64,000 nt of DNA from Pseudomonas sp. Lineage in GTDB: Bacteria > Pseudomonadota > Gammaproteobacteria > Pseudomonadales > Pseudomonadaceae. A model generated the notes under the pieces. The model was not told the DNA's origin. It saw nothing but the letters and a program-made list of their open reading frames with translations, and did no database searches. Every line of letters begins with the position of its first letter. Position 1 is the stretch's first letter. The DNA lies in assembly GCF_030690725.1 (NCBI RefSeq), contig NZ_JAUYGD010000033.1, positions 1 through 64,000 of the forward strand. The letters run 5' to 3'. This document shows positions 9,214 to 16,235 of the stretch, piece by piece. The position numbers were made by a program, and so were the translations under genes.

Positions 9214-9509
9214 TTGCGGCCTCCTTTGCGTTTCTTCTTCCCGCCGTGGGCGGTTGCTCGCCAGCTGACGAAGGTGGCGAGGCCGCCGGCTTCGTTGCCG
9301 AGAGCGTCGATGGTGGCGTCCATGATTGGGTACAGCTCATCGTAGGTTGCAGACTGGATGGTCTTTGTGGACTGCATCAGCGTGCGGCCGTCTGGGGTTT
9401 TGATCAGGTACTCGACTGCCCAGCGCACGCGCTTGCGCGGCAGGGAGCCTTTGACCTGTGCGCCGCGCCCGGGCGGCAGCTCGGTGCTGTGAAAGATGGT
9501 GCAGGTCAT
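9210..9509 (-). CDS. Hypothetical protein coupled to the DGR reverse transcriptase
   Basis: A 99-aa protein (MTCTIFHSTELPPGRG) with a central VRWAVEYLIKTPDGRT stretch and a strongly basic tail of Gly, Lys and Arg (residues 89-99). Its ATG overlaps the reverse transcriptase TGA (ATGA) and its own stop overlaps the next start. I do not recognise the family. The tight coupling to the reverse transcriptase makes it either an ordinary early gene or a nucleic-acid-binding accessory of the retroelement. Confidence 0.65.
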   Translation of the reverse strand: MTCTIFHSTELPPGRGAQVKGSLPRKRVRWAVEYLIKTPDGRTLMQSTKTIQSATYDELYPIMDATIDALGNEAGGLATFVSWRATAHGGKKKRKGGRK

Positions 9510-10576
9510 GCCGCCCCCTTGTACGTCTTGGTCAGTCCTGCATTCACTGCCTTACCGCGTAGCAGGATGGCCTTGGCCACTTTGCGGCGGTCGGTGTGGC
9601 TGTGGGTGGCTTGAGTGAGCAGGCCGAAGTAGCTGTTGGCGGTTTCGCGCAGGGCTGGGAGCGGTACCGAGCTGATGCGCTTGATGGCGTGGGCAACGGT
9701 TTTGCGGCGGGTGGTGCGGTGCCAGGGTTTGATGACCTGGCCTACGAAGTCCACGCCGCGGCTAACTGGCTGCAGTATTGTTTTGCTGGGGTTGAGGCGC
9801 GCGTGCAGGCGCTCGGCCAGGAAGCCTTCGATCTGCTTGTGCCAGGTGTTGAGCTGTTGCGGGCTGTGATGCAGCAGCACGAAGTCATCCACATAGCGGA
9901 TGTAGTGCTTGGCCTGCAGGGTGTGCTTGGCGAACTGGTCCAGCGCATCCAGGTAGACGTTGGCGAAGAACTGGCTGCTGAGGTTGCCAATCGGCAGGCC
10001 GAGGTGAGCTGGCTGGCTGGTCAGGCGCTTGTGCTGCGGTACTCGGTTGAGCAGGCGCGGTGAGCTGCGCAGCTGGTAGTTGTCGCGCGGATCGTGCCAG
10101 AGGATCAGCAGTGCCAGGGCGCGCCAGTTGGCCTCGGGGATACGGGCGGTCAGCAGCTGGGCCAGCACGTGCTTGTCGATGCTGACGAAGAAGTTGGCCA
10201 AGTCGCACTTGAGGTAGTGGGCTGGCTGGCTCCAGTTCTGGGTGATGCTGCGCACCTTGTGTTCAAGGCGCTGGGCGGCGTACAGGGTGCCGCGTCCTTC
10301 AATGCAGGCACAGGAGTCCGCGATAAAGCTGCGCTCGATGCGTGCGCCGATGTGGTTGTACAGCAGGTGGTGCACGATGCGGTCGCGGAAATCAGCGGCC
10401 CACACTTCGCGCGGCTTCGGGTGTGTGACCACGAAGCAGATCGAGGTGCCGGGCTGATAGGTGCCGCTGTTCAGTTCGTTTAGGAGTTGCATGATGTTGC
10501 GCTCCAGCTGGAACTCGAATGCAAGGGCTGAGCGGCTGCCGCGCTTGCTGCGGCGGCAGTCGTAGTAGGCCCGCAT
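9506..10576 (-). CDS. Diversity-generating retroelement reverse transcriptase
   Basis: A 356-aa reverse transcriptase. Catalytic residues: Asp125 in KCDLANFF (motif A) and the YVDD box at 228-231 (motif C). Residues 193-202 read GLPIGNLSSQ; the IGNLxSQ form with Gln after Ser marks the DGR clade rather than group II or retron enzymes. DGR enzymes copy the template RNA into cDNA with errors at adenines and, with Avd, deliver it to the variable repeat. The open frame runs upstream through the TR, but that part reads as low-complexity Arg/Thr; I chose the ATG at 10576, 46 bp past the TR. Confidence 0.94.
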   Translation of the reverse strand: MRAYYDCRRSKRGSRSALAFEFQLERNIMQLLNELNSGTYQPGTSICFVVTHPKPREVWAADFRDRIVHHLLYNHIGARIERSFIADSCACIEGRGTLYAAQRLEHKVRSITQNWSQPAHYLKCDLANFFVSIDKHVLAQLLTARIPEANWRALALLILWHDPRDNYQLRSSPRLLNRVPQHKRLTSQPAHLGLPIGNLSSQFFANVYLDALDQFAKHTLQAKHYIRYVDDFVLLHHSPQQLNTWHKQIEGFLAERLHARLNPSKTILQPVSRGVDFVGQVIKPWHRTTRRKTVAHAIKRISSVPLPALRETANSYFGLLTQATHSHTDRRKVAKAILLRGKAVNAGLTKTYKGAA

Positions 10577-10622
10577 GAGTTGCTCAATAGAAAAACCAGC
10601 ATGGCCGCCTGTAATACCGTTC

Positions 10623-10726
10623 GATGCTGCGGACGGCGAAAGCGGGCCGGGCGTTGTCCTTGTCGTCGTTGTTCTGGTTGCCATCGTCGAAGTTCTGGAT
10701 CCACGCGTTGTTCGGGCCGTTCTGCG
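10623..10726 (-). repeat. DGR template repeat (TR), 104 bp
   Basis: On the reverse strand the region would read A-Q-N-G-P-N-N-A-W-I-Q-N-F-D-D-G-N-Q-N-N-D-D-K-D-N-ARP, with eight AAC codons, the usual enrichment that maximises amino-acid change when A is randomised. It aligns without gaps to 11330-11433 and 12016-12119. Relative to the TR these carry 14 and 12 substitutions, all at TR adenines, plus one difference at 10626 common to both. It lies between avd and the reverse transcriptase and is not followed by a hairpin. Confidence 0.95.
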
Positions 10727-10898
10727 CCAGGTCGTGCTATCTACGTCGCGCTGCCGAAGGCCGAGGCCGATCAGCGGCGAAACTGCGCGAGGCCTGCCAG
10801 GGCTTTGCCTGGTGGTTCCCTTGGTGCGCATAGCGGTGGCCTTGTGAGCCAGCGGCACGACCAGAATCAATATCGCTCTGGTATGAGGGCCGTGGCGC

Positions 10899-11261
10899 TC
10901 ATACAGCTGGCGATGTGGCGGCATTCCGTTTCCACCCAGTGGCCTGCCGGCCTATGTCGTCGGTGATCTTGATCGCGGTACCGTGTTGCTCGGGGGTAAC
11001 CAGCATCAGGTCGGCGGCGAGGCGCAGCATCAGCTCAACAATCTGGATGCGTTCCAGGGTTTGCTGAATGAAGTCGACTCGCTGCTGACCGCTCGCGGTG
11101 TTGGCGCGAAAGATCAGGATCGATACGTCTAAGCACTCGTTTAGTACCTTGTCCCCGAGGGTGCGTTTGAAGTCGCGCCGCCAGTTCTTAACAAGGTCCG
11201 CCACGAGCTTGGCGAGGGCGCCAGCTTGTTTGTAGATCGGCAGGTGTTGGGCTATGGCCAT
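10899..11261 (-). CDS. avd: DGR accessory variability determinant (Avd-like)
   Basis: A 120-aa, mostly helical, basic protein (LPIYKQAGALAKLVADLVKN, then WRRDFKRTLGDKVLNECLDV). Avd proteins form a pentameric four-helix-bundle barrel that binds the reverse transcriptase and template RNA and is needed for mutagenic homing. The phrase YK-x(n)-R-x3-LGDK is typical. It is encoded between the second target gene and the TR, the same order as in Bordetella phage BPP-1 (target, avd, TR, RT). No clear ribosome-binding site precedes the ATG. The 172 bp between avd and TR hold no gene. Confidence 0.9.
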   Translation of the reverse strand: MAIAQHLPIYKQAGALAKLVADLVKNWRRDFKRTLGDKVLNECLDVSILIFRANTASGQQRVDFIQQTLERIQIVELMLRLAADLMLVTPEQHGTAIKITDDIGRQATGWKRNAATSPAV

Positions 11262-11277
11262 GCTGGAAAACTCGCTA

Positions 11278-11298
11278 ACCGCGCGCTACGCGCGCGGT
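11278..11298. repeat. Hairpin downstream of VR1
   Basis: A perfect 9-bp GC-rich inverted repeat (ACCGCGCGC, loop TAC) beginning 32 bp past the VR1 end and just after the target stop codon. In BPP-1 a hairpin/cruciform next to the VR is required for target recognition. Confidence 0.8.
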
Positions 11299-11308
11299 GG
11301 TTAAAGGC

Positions 11309-11935
11309 TTAAAGGGGTGAAGGGATAAGGATTCTGCGGACGGCGAAAGCGGGCCGGGCGCCGTCCCCGTCGCCGTCGTCCTGGTAGCCATCGTCGAAGC
11401 CCTGGAACCACGCGATGATCGGGCCGTACTGCGTGCTGGTGAGCCACCAGCCTTTGTCGGCGAACTGCTCGGGGATGTTGGCCCAGCAGAGATAGGCCTC
11501 GGCGCGGGCCGGTAGGTACAGGTCGCGGTGGCCATCGACCTCTTGGTCTGCCGCCCATTGCGCTGCGGGGTGCTCGGTACCGGATGCGAGCAGGGCGCTG
11601 GTGTTGGCCAGGCCGTCACGGGCGCAGCTCGCGCCATCGATGTTCTTGCCGCGTGGGCCATAGGTGATTTCAGCGATCTGCGCGTGCTTAGGGGCAATCA
11701 GGTGATAGTCCGGCTGGCCATTTACGCCGCGCATAACACCGACATAGGTGCCGCCCTGGCCTTGCCAATGCTGGCCGATGGCGGGTGGGCACTGCGCCCA
11801 GGTGGCGACTTCGCCTGGGATCAGCGTGGCGATAGCCATCGCCAGGCCGGTTTCCTGCTCGAGCACTTGGTGCGCCAGCATGGCGTTATGGGTGGTGATG
11901 GTTGTGTTGCCAACTTCCAGGGTGATCTTTTGCAT
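11309..11935 (-). CDS. DGR variable protein 1 (C-type-lectin-like fold)
   Basis: A 208-aa protein. Residues about 90-208 resemble the formylglycine-generating-enzyme/C-type-lectin domains used by DGR targets (DGLANT, LPARAEAY, WWLTSTQ, then ARPAFAVRR). The VR codes for residues 168-202, so the variable face is the C-terminal loop region, as in Mtd and TvpA. Start: ATG at 11935, seven bases after GAGGAC; the second target has the same leader. There is no signal peptide. It is paralogous to the 12001-12612 protein but has a different N-terminal 85 residues. The ligand is unknown. Confidence 0.88.
   Translation of the reverse strand: MQKITLEVGNTTITTHNAMLAHQVLEQETGLAMAIATLIPGEVATWAQCPPAIGQHWQGQGGTYVGVMRGVNGQPDYHLIAPKHAQIAEITYGPRGKNIDGASCARDGLANTSALLASGTEHPAAQWAADQEVDGHRDLYLPARAEAYLCWANIPEQFADKGWWLTSTQYGPIIAWFQGFDDGYQDDGDGDGARPAFAVRRILIPSPL
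11330..11433 (-). repeat. DGR variable repeat VR1
   Basis: 104 bp aligned to the TR without gaps. Fourteen substitutions, all where the TR coding strand has A (A to G eight times, A to T six times by my count), plus one fixed C-to-A difference at the IMH end. It codes for the segment STQYGPIIAWFQGFDDGYQ and beyond. Confidence 0.95.
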
Positions 11936-11962
11936 GGTCATGTCCTCAAAATTTGGAGCCGA

Positions 11963-11981
11963 CCGCGCGCTGCGCGCGCGG
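11963..11981. repeat. Hairpin downstream of VR2
   Basis: A perfect 8-bp GC-rich inverted repeat (CCGCGCGC, loop TGC) starting 34 bp past the VR2 end. Same stem sequence and nearly the same spacing as the VR1 hairpin. Confidence 0.8.
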
Positions 11982-12000
11982 CAGAGAAGCCTGAAAGTGG

Positions 12001-12612
12001 TTAAGGGGTGACGGTGATTCTGCGGACGGCGAAAGCGGGCCGGGCGTAGCCCTTGACGCCGTAGTGCTGGGTGCCATCGTCGAAGTGCTGGACCCACGCG
12101 CCGTTCGGGCCGTCCTGCGTGCTGGTCCAGTAACCGCAATCCTCTAGCGCTTCATCGCCGCCCTGGCAGAAAGCCTCGATGTTGCTTTGTGCAGGGGTAT
12201 CCGCTGTGTACGGGTAGCCGGCCGGTACGCTGCTGGGGTTATCGCCATCGCGGAAGCTGCACCAGTTTTCCTGGGCGGTAGGCTTGCAGACGCGGTAAAC
12301 GATCTCGGCTTCGTCACGGGCAGGGATGAACCAATCCTGATGGCCGTCAATCGAGAGGCCCAACGCCCAGTTGGCATGCGCGCAGCCGGCTTCTGCCATG
12401 GCGCGGGTGTTGGCCAGCCCATCATTGAAGCTGCCGGCGCCTTCAATCTTGGTGCCACGTGCACCCCATGGCAGTGGGGCGTTGAAGCCGTTGGCTGCGG
12501 GTGCGCGGATCAGCGCCTGCAGCAGGCCGTCGAGCAAGTAGAGGCCCATGTAGAAGCCGCCGGCGAGCGGGCTGCCGATGGCAGGAAGGCTGTTTTTTGC
12601 GATTGTGTTCAT
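12001..12612 (-). CDS. DGR variable protein 2 (C-type-lectin-like fold)
   Basis: A 203-aa protein (MNTIAKNSLPAIGSPLAGGF). Residues 50-203 share the layout of the other target: GARGTKIEGAG, DGLANTRAMAEAG, LSIDGHQDWFIPARDEAEI, GYWTSTQ, then ARPAFAVRR. The VR codes for residues 165-199. A GAGGAC ribosome-binding site precedes the ATG at 12612. It is first in the cassette, 26 bp below the HD-hydrolase gene, so the retroelement is probably transcribed with the leftward early operon. No signal peptide or tail-attachment domain is evident, so where it is displayed is unknown. Confidence 0.88.
   Translation of the reverse strand: MNTIAKNSLPAIGSPLAGGFYMGLYLLDGLLQALIRAPAANGFNAPLPWGARGTKIEGAGSFNDGLANTRAMAEAGCAHANWALGLSIDGHQDWFIPARDEAEIVYRVCKPTAQENWCSFRDGDNPSSVPAGYPYTADTPAQSNIEAFCQGGDEALEDCGYWTSTQDGPNGAWVQHFDDGTQHYGVKGYARPAFAVRRITVTP
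12016..12119 (-). repeat. DGR variable repeat VR2
   Basis: 104 bp aligned to the TR without gaps. Twelve substitutions, all at TR adenines and covering changes to G, T and C, plus the same IMH-end difference as VR1. VR1 and VR2 differ from each other at most variable positions, so they were diversified independently. Confidence 0.95.
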
Positions 12613-12638
12613 TGTGATGTCCTCGAATTTGAAATGAG

Positions 12639-13337
12639 TTAGGCGGCGCGGCGGCGGTTGGTAGTCGCAAGTAGGCACAGCAGCCGGTCGTGGAACTGCT
12701 GGCGGACTACCTCCGGGGCGTACTTGGCGATGCGCAGCGGTAGCGCGGCGTAGCCCTGCAGGCATTCCCACTCAGCGTGGTGCGTTGGCAGTAAGTCGCG
12801 CTTCTCTGTAGCCAGGGCGATCATGTCGGCGTGCTTGACGCACTCCGGCAGCTCGGGCGCGAGGTGGAAGCGTTCGGCGATGGCGAGCCAAATGCGCTGC
12901 TCTAACTGGTGGTAGGTGTCCAGCAGCAGGCTGACCCCTTCGCGCTCGGCAGTGGTGAGGATGTGCATGGCGGCCGCGCGGATGCTGACCACGTTGCTCT
13001 TGGCGCTGAACTCGCCGACGAGGTTCAGCCAGGCGATTTCGCGCTGGCGTGCCGCCTCAATTAGCAGCAGTTTGAGCGGGCGCGTTAGGTCGCTGATGTA
13101 GGCCTCGGTGCCGTCGTGCAACAGCCCGGCCAGTTGTTCCTCGGGCGTGCCGCCTTCCTGCTCGATGATGTAGGCGACCAGCAGGCTGTGCTGGGCGACC
13201 GAATAGTGGTGCGCGCAGTGGCCGTTGAAGCGGCAGACCATGCTCAGGGCGTGGGCCAGATCGGTGGTGATGACGTTCTCGGCGTGTGGGTTGAGCAGGT
13301 CGAAGGCTCGGGCGCTGTTGGTGAGTATCCAGGTCAT
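12639..13337 (-). CDS. HD-domain phosphohydrolase (YfbR-like)
   Basis: A 232-aa protein with a complete HD metal site: the histidines in HCAHHYSVAQHS near residues 37-48 and the HD pair in LLHDGTEAYISD near 72. This pattern matches phage and bacterial 5'-deoxynucleotidases of the YfbR type. Substrates are probably nucleotides, but it could act on nucleotide messengers. The ATG at 13337 overlaps the stop of the DHH gene by four bases, so the two are translationally coupled. Confidence 0.82.
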   Translation of the reverse strand: MTWILTNSARAFDLLNPHAENVITTDLAHALSMVCRFNGHCAHHYSVAQHSLLVAYIIEQEGGTPEEQLAGLLHDGTEAYISDLTRPLKLLLIEAARQREIAWLNLVGEFSAKSNVVSIRAAAMHILTTAEREGVSLLLDTYHQLEQRIWLAIAERFHLAPELPECVKHADMIALATEKRDLLPTHHAEWECLQGYAALPLRIAKYAPEVVRQQFHDRLLCLLATTNRRRAA

Positions 13338-14386
13338 GGGCGGCCACCCTCTTCTGTGTCCTGCGCTGGAGTGATGCCCAGCGCCGCGCGGGCGTTGACC
13401 AGTGCTTGTTCGCGGCGTGCTGCTGGTACTTGGCCGCCGGTGAGGTAGAGCTGCAGGCACTCGGTGACATCAGCCAGCGCAGCGCGCAGGTCGGGGCTGT
13501 CGGTGGTGGTTTCTAGCGTGGCTTGAACGTAGCCCGTCACCAGTTCGTGATCGAACGGCACCTTGAAGCCGGCGGCGTTGCGGTGGCCACCGCCACCGAA
13601 CTGCTTGGCGATCTCGCCTACATCAAGCCCCTCGTCGGAGCTGCGCAGTGAGAATTGGCGGCCTTCAGCGGTATCCCAGTAGATGGCTGCGAATGGTTGG
13701 CCGTTGCTCAACAAGTGGCCGGCTTCGCTGGCCATGGTGTGCGGCAGGTTGATTGCCGGTACGGTTACGCCGCCAATCACCAGGCAGCGGCTGTTGCTGG
13801 CTACCAAATCGGCAATGTCCTTCTGTTGTTTGCGATCAATCGCGAGGCCGTCCAGCCACAGGCGGTCGATGTCGTCGAACATCAGGCGATCCCAGGTTGC
13901 AAAGTCCTGCGGGTAACTGAATACGGCAGCCATTACTTCTCGGGTGCCTTCCAGCTTGAACTGCCAGAGGTCGCGGTCTTCGATGTGGTTTATCAGCGCC
14001 GGGCGTGGCGTGGCCGGGAAGAAGAAGTCCCAGGTCATGCCGGCGCCGCTGCGGTGCATATCAAAGTGCGCTGATAGTGGGTCGAGGGACTCCATCCAAA
14101 GCAGGTAGCTGCTCGGAGCCTTTGGCAGTTGGGCTAGCGCCTCTGCTGCTGTTTTGTGGTGGTCAATGACAAGGATGGAGGTGGCGGTCTCGGCCATCTG
14201 CTGCAAGGTTTCGAGTGGATAGGAGAAGTCCACGATGATGACGCTGCGGCCTTCTACGTCCGGTGCTGGCTTGCCGTAATGGCCGGCGTGGAATTCGACA
14301 TTGGCTTCGCCAAGGGCGTGGCGCACAGCCCATGCCGCGCCGAAGCCATCTGCGCAGTTGCCGTGGTAAATGCAAAGGGTCTTCAT
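13334..14386 (-). CDS. DHH/DHHA1 family phosphoesterase
   Basis: A 350-aa protein. The DHH domain is clear: N-terminal IYHGNCADGFGAAWA (metal site with Asp), IIVDFSYP, and LVIDHHKTA near residue 75; the DHHA1 domain ends with FGGGGHRNAAGF near 265, which binds the phosphate. Relatives hydrolyse short oligonucleotides (NrnA/NrnB) or cyclic nucleotides. In a phage it could recycle nanoRNA or remove defence signals; the sequence alone does not decide. It overlaps both neighbours by four bases. Confidence 0.88.
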   Translation of the reverse strand: MKTLCIYHGNCADGFGAAWAVRHALGEANVEFHAGHYGKPAPDVEGRSVIIVDFSYPLETLQQMAETATSILVIDHHKTAAEALAQLPKAPSSYLLWMESLDPLSAHFDMHRSGAGMTWDFFFPATPRPALINHIEDRDLWQFKLEGTREVMAAVFSYPQDFATWDRLMFDDIDRLWLDGLAIDRKQQKDIADLVASNSRCLVIGGVTVPAINLPHTMASEAGHLLSNGQPFAAIYWDTAEGRQFSLRSSDEGLDVGEIAKQFGGGGHRNAAGFKVPFDHELVTGYVQATLETTTDSPDLRAALADVTECLQLYLTGGQVPAARREQALVNARAALGITPAQDTEEGGRP

Positions 14387-14916
14387 GCTGCGTCCTCTAC
14401 GTGAGCAACGCGTGGGCCAGCCGTGCCGTTTTTGGTCTCAAGCTGCTGGGCATCGCTGGGGTGTTGAAGCGCTACCCGCATGCGCTCTGCCAGGTTGATC
14501 AGCTGCAGCTGCATCTGGTGGGCGAAGCGTGCCGGGTCCTCGGCGTGCATGCTTTTGTAGGTGGTGTTCGCAAAGCCCAGCTGGTTGGCGGCGGCGGTTA
14601 GCGTGTTGAGGTCTGCCTCGGTGCACGCTGCTGCGCGGCGGGCGAATATGGCTATGCGGGCGAGTGCGTCTTGGATGATCGCGTCGCGGTCCAGCTGGTG
14701 GGCGGCGTGTTGGTTGGCCGCTTTGAGCTGCAGGTGCGCGACCTCGTGTTGAAGGTCATCAATGCGCAGCTCGTGGCCGCGCTTGGCGTCGTCGTAGCCG
14801 AGGTCATAGCCCTGTATGTGGGCTTTTTGCGCGGCGCGGTAGGCCCAGACGGCTAGGCCGATCAGGGTGATTACAGCGAGTGCGGCGATGATTTGAAGCT
14901 GGATGTTGTGTGGCAT
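14383..14916 (-). CDS. Hypothetical single-pass membrane protein
   Basis: A 177-aa protein with a hydrophobic helix at residues 8-28 (IIAALAVITLIGLAVWAYRA), then a mostly helical His/Gln/Ala-rich region (about 50-150) that may be coiled coil. The short N-terminal stretch suggests an inner-membrane anchor with a cytoplasmic or periplasmic coil. I do not recognise the family. It overlaps the DHH gene by four bases. Confidence 0.65.
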   Translation of the reverse strand: MPHNIQLQIIAALAVITLIGLAVWAYRAAQKAHIQGYDLGYDDAKRGHELRIDDLQHEVAHLQLKAANQHAAHQLDRDAIIQDALARIAIFARRAAACTEADLNTLTAAANQLGFANTTYKSMHAEDPARFAHQMQLQLINLAERMRVALQHPSDAQQLETKNGTAGPRVAHVEDAA

Positions 14917-14935
14917 GTGCTGTGTCCTCGTAGAG

Positions 14936-14972
14936 CCCGCCGCCGGGGTGATTGTGAGAGTCCGGCGGCGGG
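14936..14972 (-). promoter_or_regulatory. Intergenic hairpin with CTCTCAC in the loop
   Basis: An 11-bp stem (14936-14946 with 14962-14972, CCCGCCGCCGG) displays CTCTCAC (14954-14960, reverse strand) in its 15-nt loop. The same heptamer recurs in three other gaps of this operon and four times on the opposite strand after cro. Confidence 0.6.
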
Positions 14973-14985
14973 GTGTTGCGACGGG

Positions 14986-15807
14986 TTAAAGGGTGGCTTC
15001 GTACATAGGTACTTCGCCGATGCCTGCGCTGATGGTCTTGCGTACCGCCTCGTAGGCTTCCTCTAGCACCTTGTCTGGGCGCACCAGTTCGTACCAAACC
15101 TGCAGGCGGCCTTCGACGATGCGGTAGCGGAAGCGGGCGGTAACCAGGAAGGCTTCGCCACCGATGAAAGGTTTCACGCCGATGTAGAACTGCTCTGGGA
15201 TGCGCAGCTGTCCAGTCTCACCGGCGCGGCCGTCGATCTCCTCGTTGTAGGTCAGCTGCACCTGGCCGTTGTCGAGGCGTGTGCCTTGGCGGAAGGTGAT
15301 GTTCTTCTGCGCCTGCAGGGTGCGGCTGATCTCCAGCATGTCGGCGGCGGTTGGTGCGCCCGGGGTCTGCTCGTTGGCGACCACGTCCTTCACGTTGTCC
15401 TCAATAAACTCGGCGAAGTCGGATTGGGTCAGGCGCTTGCGGTCTGCGGCCTTCCAGTTGCCCCACTCGACGGTGAGCGGGCAGGCGTAGGAGGCAGAGT
15501 GCGAGCCCCAGGCTGGCTGGTCTGGTTGGTGATAGTCGAACACCGCGCGGAAGGTGCGGCCGTTGGGGCCGTTGCAGAACACTACGGTGGCGGAGGTGGT
15601 GAAGCGCTTCACGTATTCGATAAAGGTCGCTGCATCCAACACCGTCAGGTTTTGCTTGGTGCGAGTGGGGGCAGGCAGGTACTGCTCGAGCACTTGCAGG
15701 TCGAGGCCTTCCGGTACCAAAGCCAGCGGGGCCTTGATCTGCTCAATGTTGAAGGGTTTGCCGAGGCCCTGTGCGAGGGTGACCAGCTGGTCGATTGCTT
15801 CTTTCAT
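14986..15807 (-). CDS. DUF2303 family phage protein (YfdQ-like)
   Basis: A 273-aa protein with the conserved layout of DUF2303: N-terminal helix, VLDAATFIEYVKRF near residue 60, DYHQPDQPAWGSHSASYACP near 95, and RKRLTQSDFAEFIEDN near 130. Homologues occur in early regions of Pseudomonas and enterobacterial prophages; function is unknown. Confidence 0.8.
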   Translation of the reverse strand: MKEAIDQLVTLAQGLGKPFNIEQIKAPLALVPEGLDLQVLEQYLPAPTRTKQNLTVLDAATFIEYVKRFTTSATVVFCNGPNGRTFRAVFDYHQPDQPAWGSHSASYACPLTVEWGNWKAADRKRLTQSDFAEFIEDNVKDVVANEQTPGAPTAADMLEISRTLQAQKNITFRQGTRLDNGQVQLTYNEEIDGRAGETGQLRIPEQFYIGVKPFIGGEAFLVTARFRYRIVEGRLQVWYELVRPDKVLEEAYEAVRKTISAGIGEVPMYEATL

Positions 15808-15829
15808 CGGGGTGCTCCTGTGAGCGGTT

Positions 15830-15836
15830 GTGAGAG
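15830..15836 (-). promoter_or_regulatory. CTCTCAC heptamer, operon gap
   Basis: The reverse-strand CTCTCAC lies in the 33-bp gap upstream of the DUF2303 gene. It is one of eight copies discussed as a finding. Confidence 0.5.
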
Positions 15837-15840
15837 AGGG

Positions 15841-16182
15841 TTAGTCGGCGACCTTGCGCAGTTCGCCGGGGGTTTCTTCGTTGCCCACCGGGCGCAAGTC
15901 CATCTGTTGCTGGCGCGGGTCGCGGCGGCTGAGGTTGCCCTCGGGGGTGAGGAAGAACAGGGAGCTACCACGCGGCAGCTTCGGCTCTTTGGCCTTCACC
16001 TCGGCCTTGACGGTGATCTGGCCGGCACCCTCGGGCTTGTAGTTGAGGGTGATGGTCAGTGCGCCGGCCTTGTTGGTGAGGCGGATCAGGTCGATCAGGT
16101 CGTGCTGGGCGTCGGTCAGTTCGTCCAGCAGGCCACCCATCTCGATCTCGCGCAGGGTGTCCATGAAGGGGCGTTTGCTCAT
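15841..16182 (-). CDS. Hypothetical phage early protein
   Basis: A 113-aa protein (MSKRPFMDTLREIEMGGLLD) with an N-terminal helix and a central beta-rich segment (ALTITLNYKPEGAGQITVKA), then LFFLTPEGNLSRRDPRQ. It sits next to the DUF2303 gene, as in other Pseudomonas prophages, so the two may act together. Function unknown. Confidence 0.65.
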   Translation of the reverse strand: MSKRPFMDTLREIEMGGLLDELTDAQHDLIDLIRLTNKAGALTITLNYKPEGAGQITVKAEVKAKEPKLPRGSSLFFLTPEGNLSRRDPRQQQMDLRPVGNEETPGELRKVAD

Positions 16183-16203
16183 GTGCTGTGTCTCTTCGTT
16201 GAT

Positions 16204-16228
16204 GTGAGAGTTGCCCGGCGCGGCCGGG
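16204..16228 (-). promoter_or_regulatory. CTCTCAC heptamer with adjacent hairpin
   Basis: Reverse-strand CTCTCAC at 16204-16210 with a small hairpin CCCGGC-GCG-GCCGGG at 16214-16228, in the 53-bp gap downstream of the PrtN-like gene. Confidence 0.5.
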
Positions 16229-16235
16229 TGCAGGG

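Noticed and set aside
10577..10924. N-terminal extension of the reverse transcriptase frame to a start at 10924
   Set aside because: It runs through the TR and reads as Arg/Thr-rich low-complexity sequence with no RT similarity; the TR should be non-coding RNA. I used the ATG at 10576.
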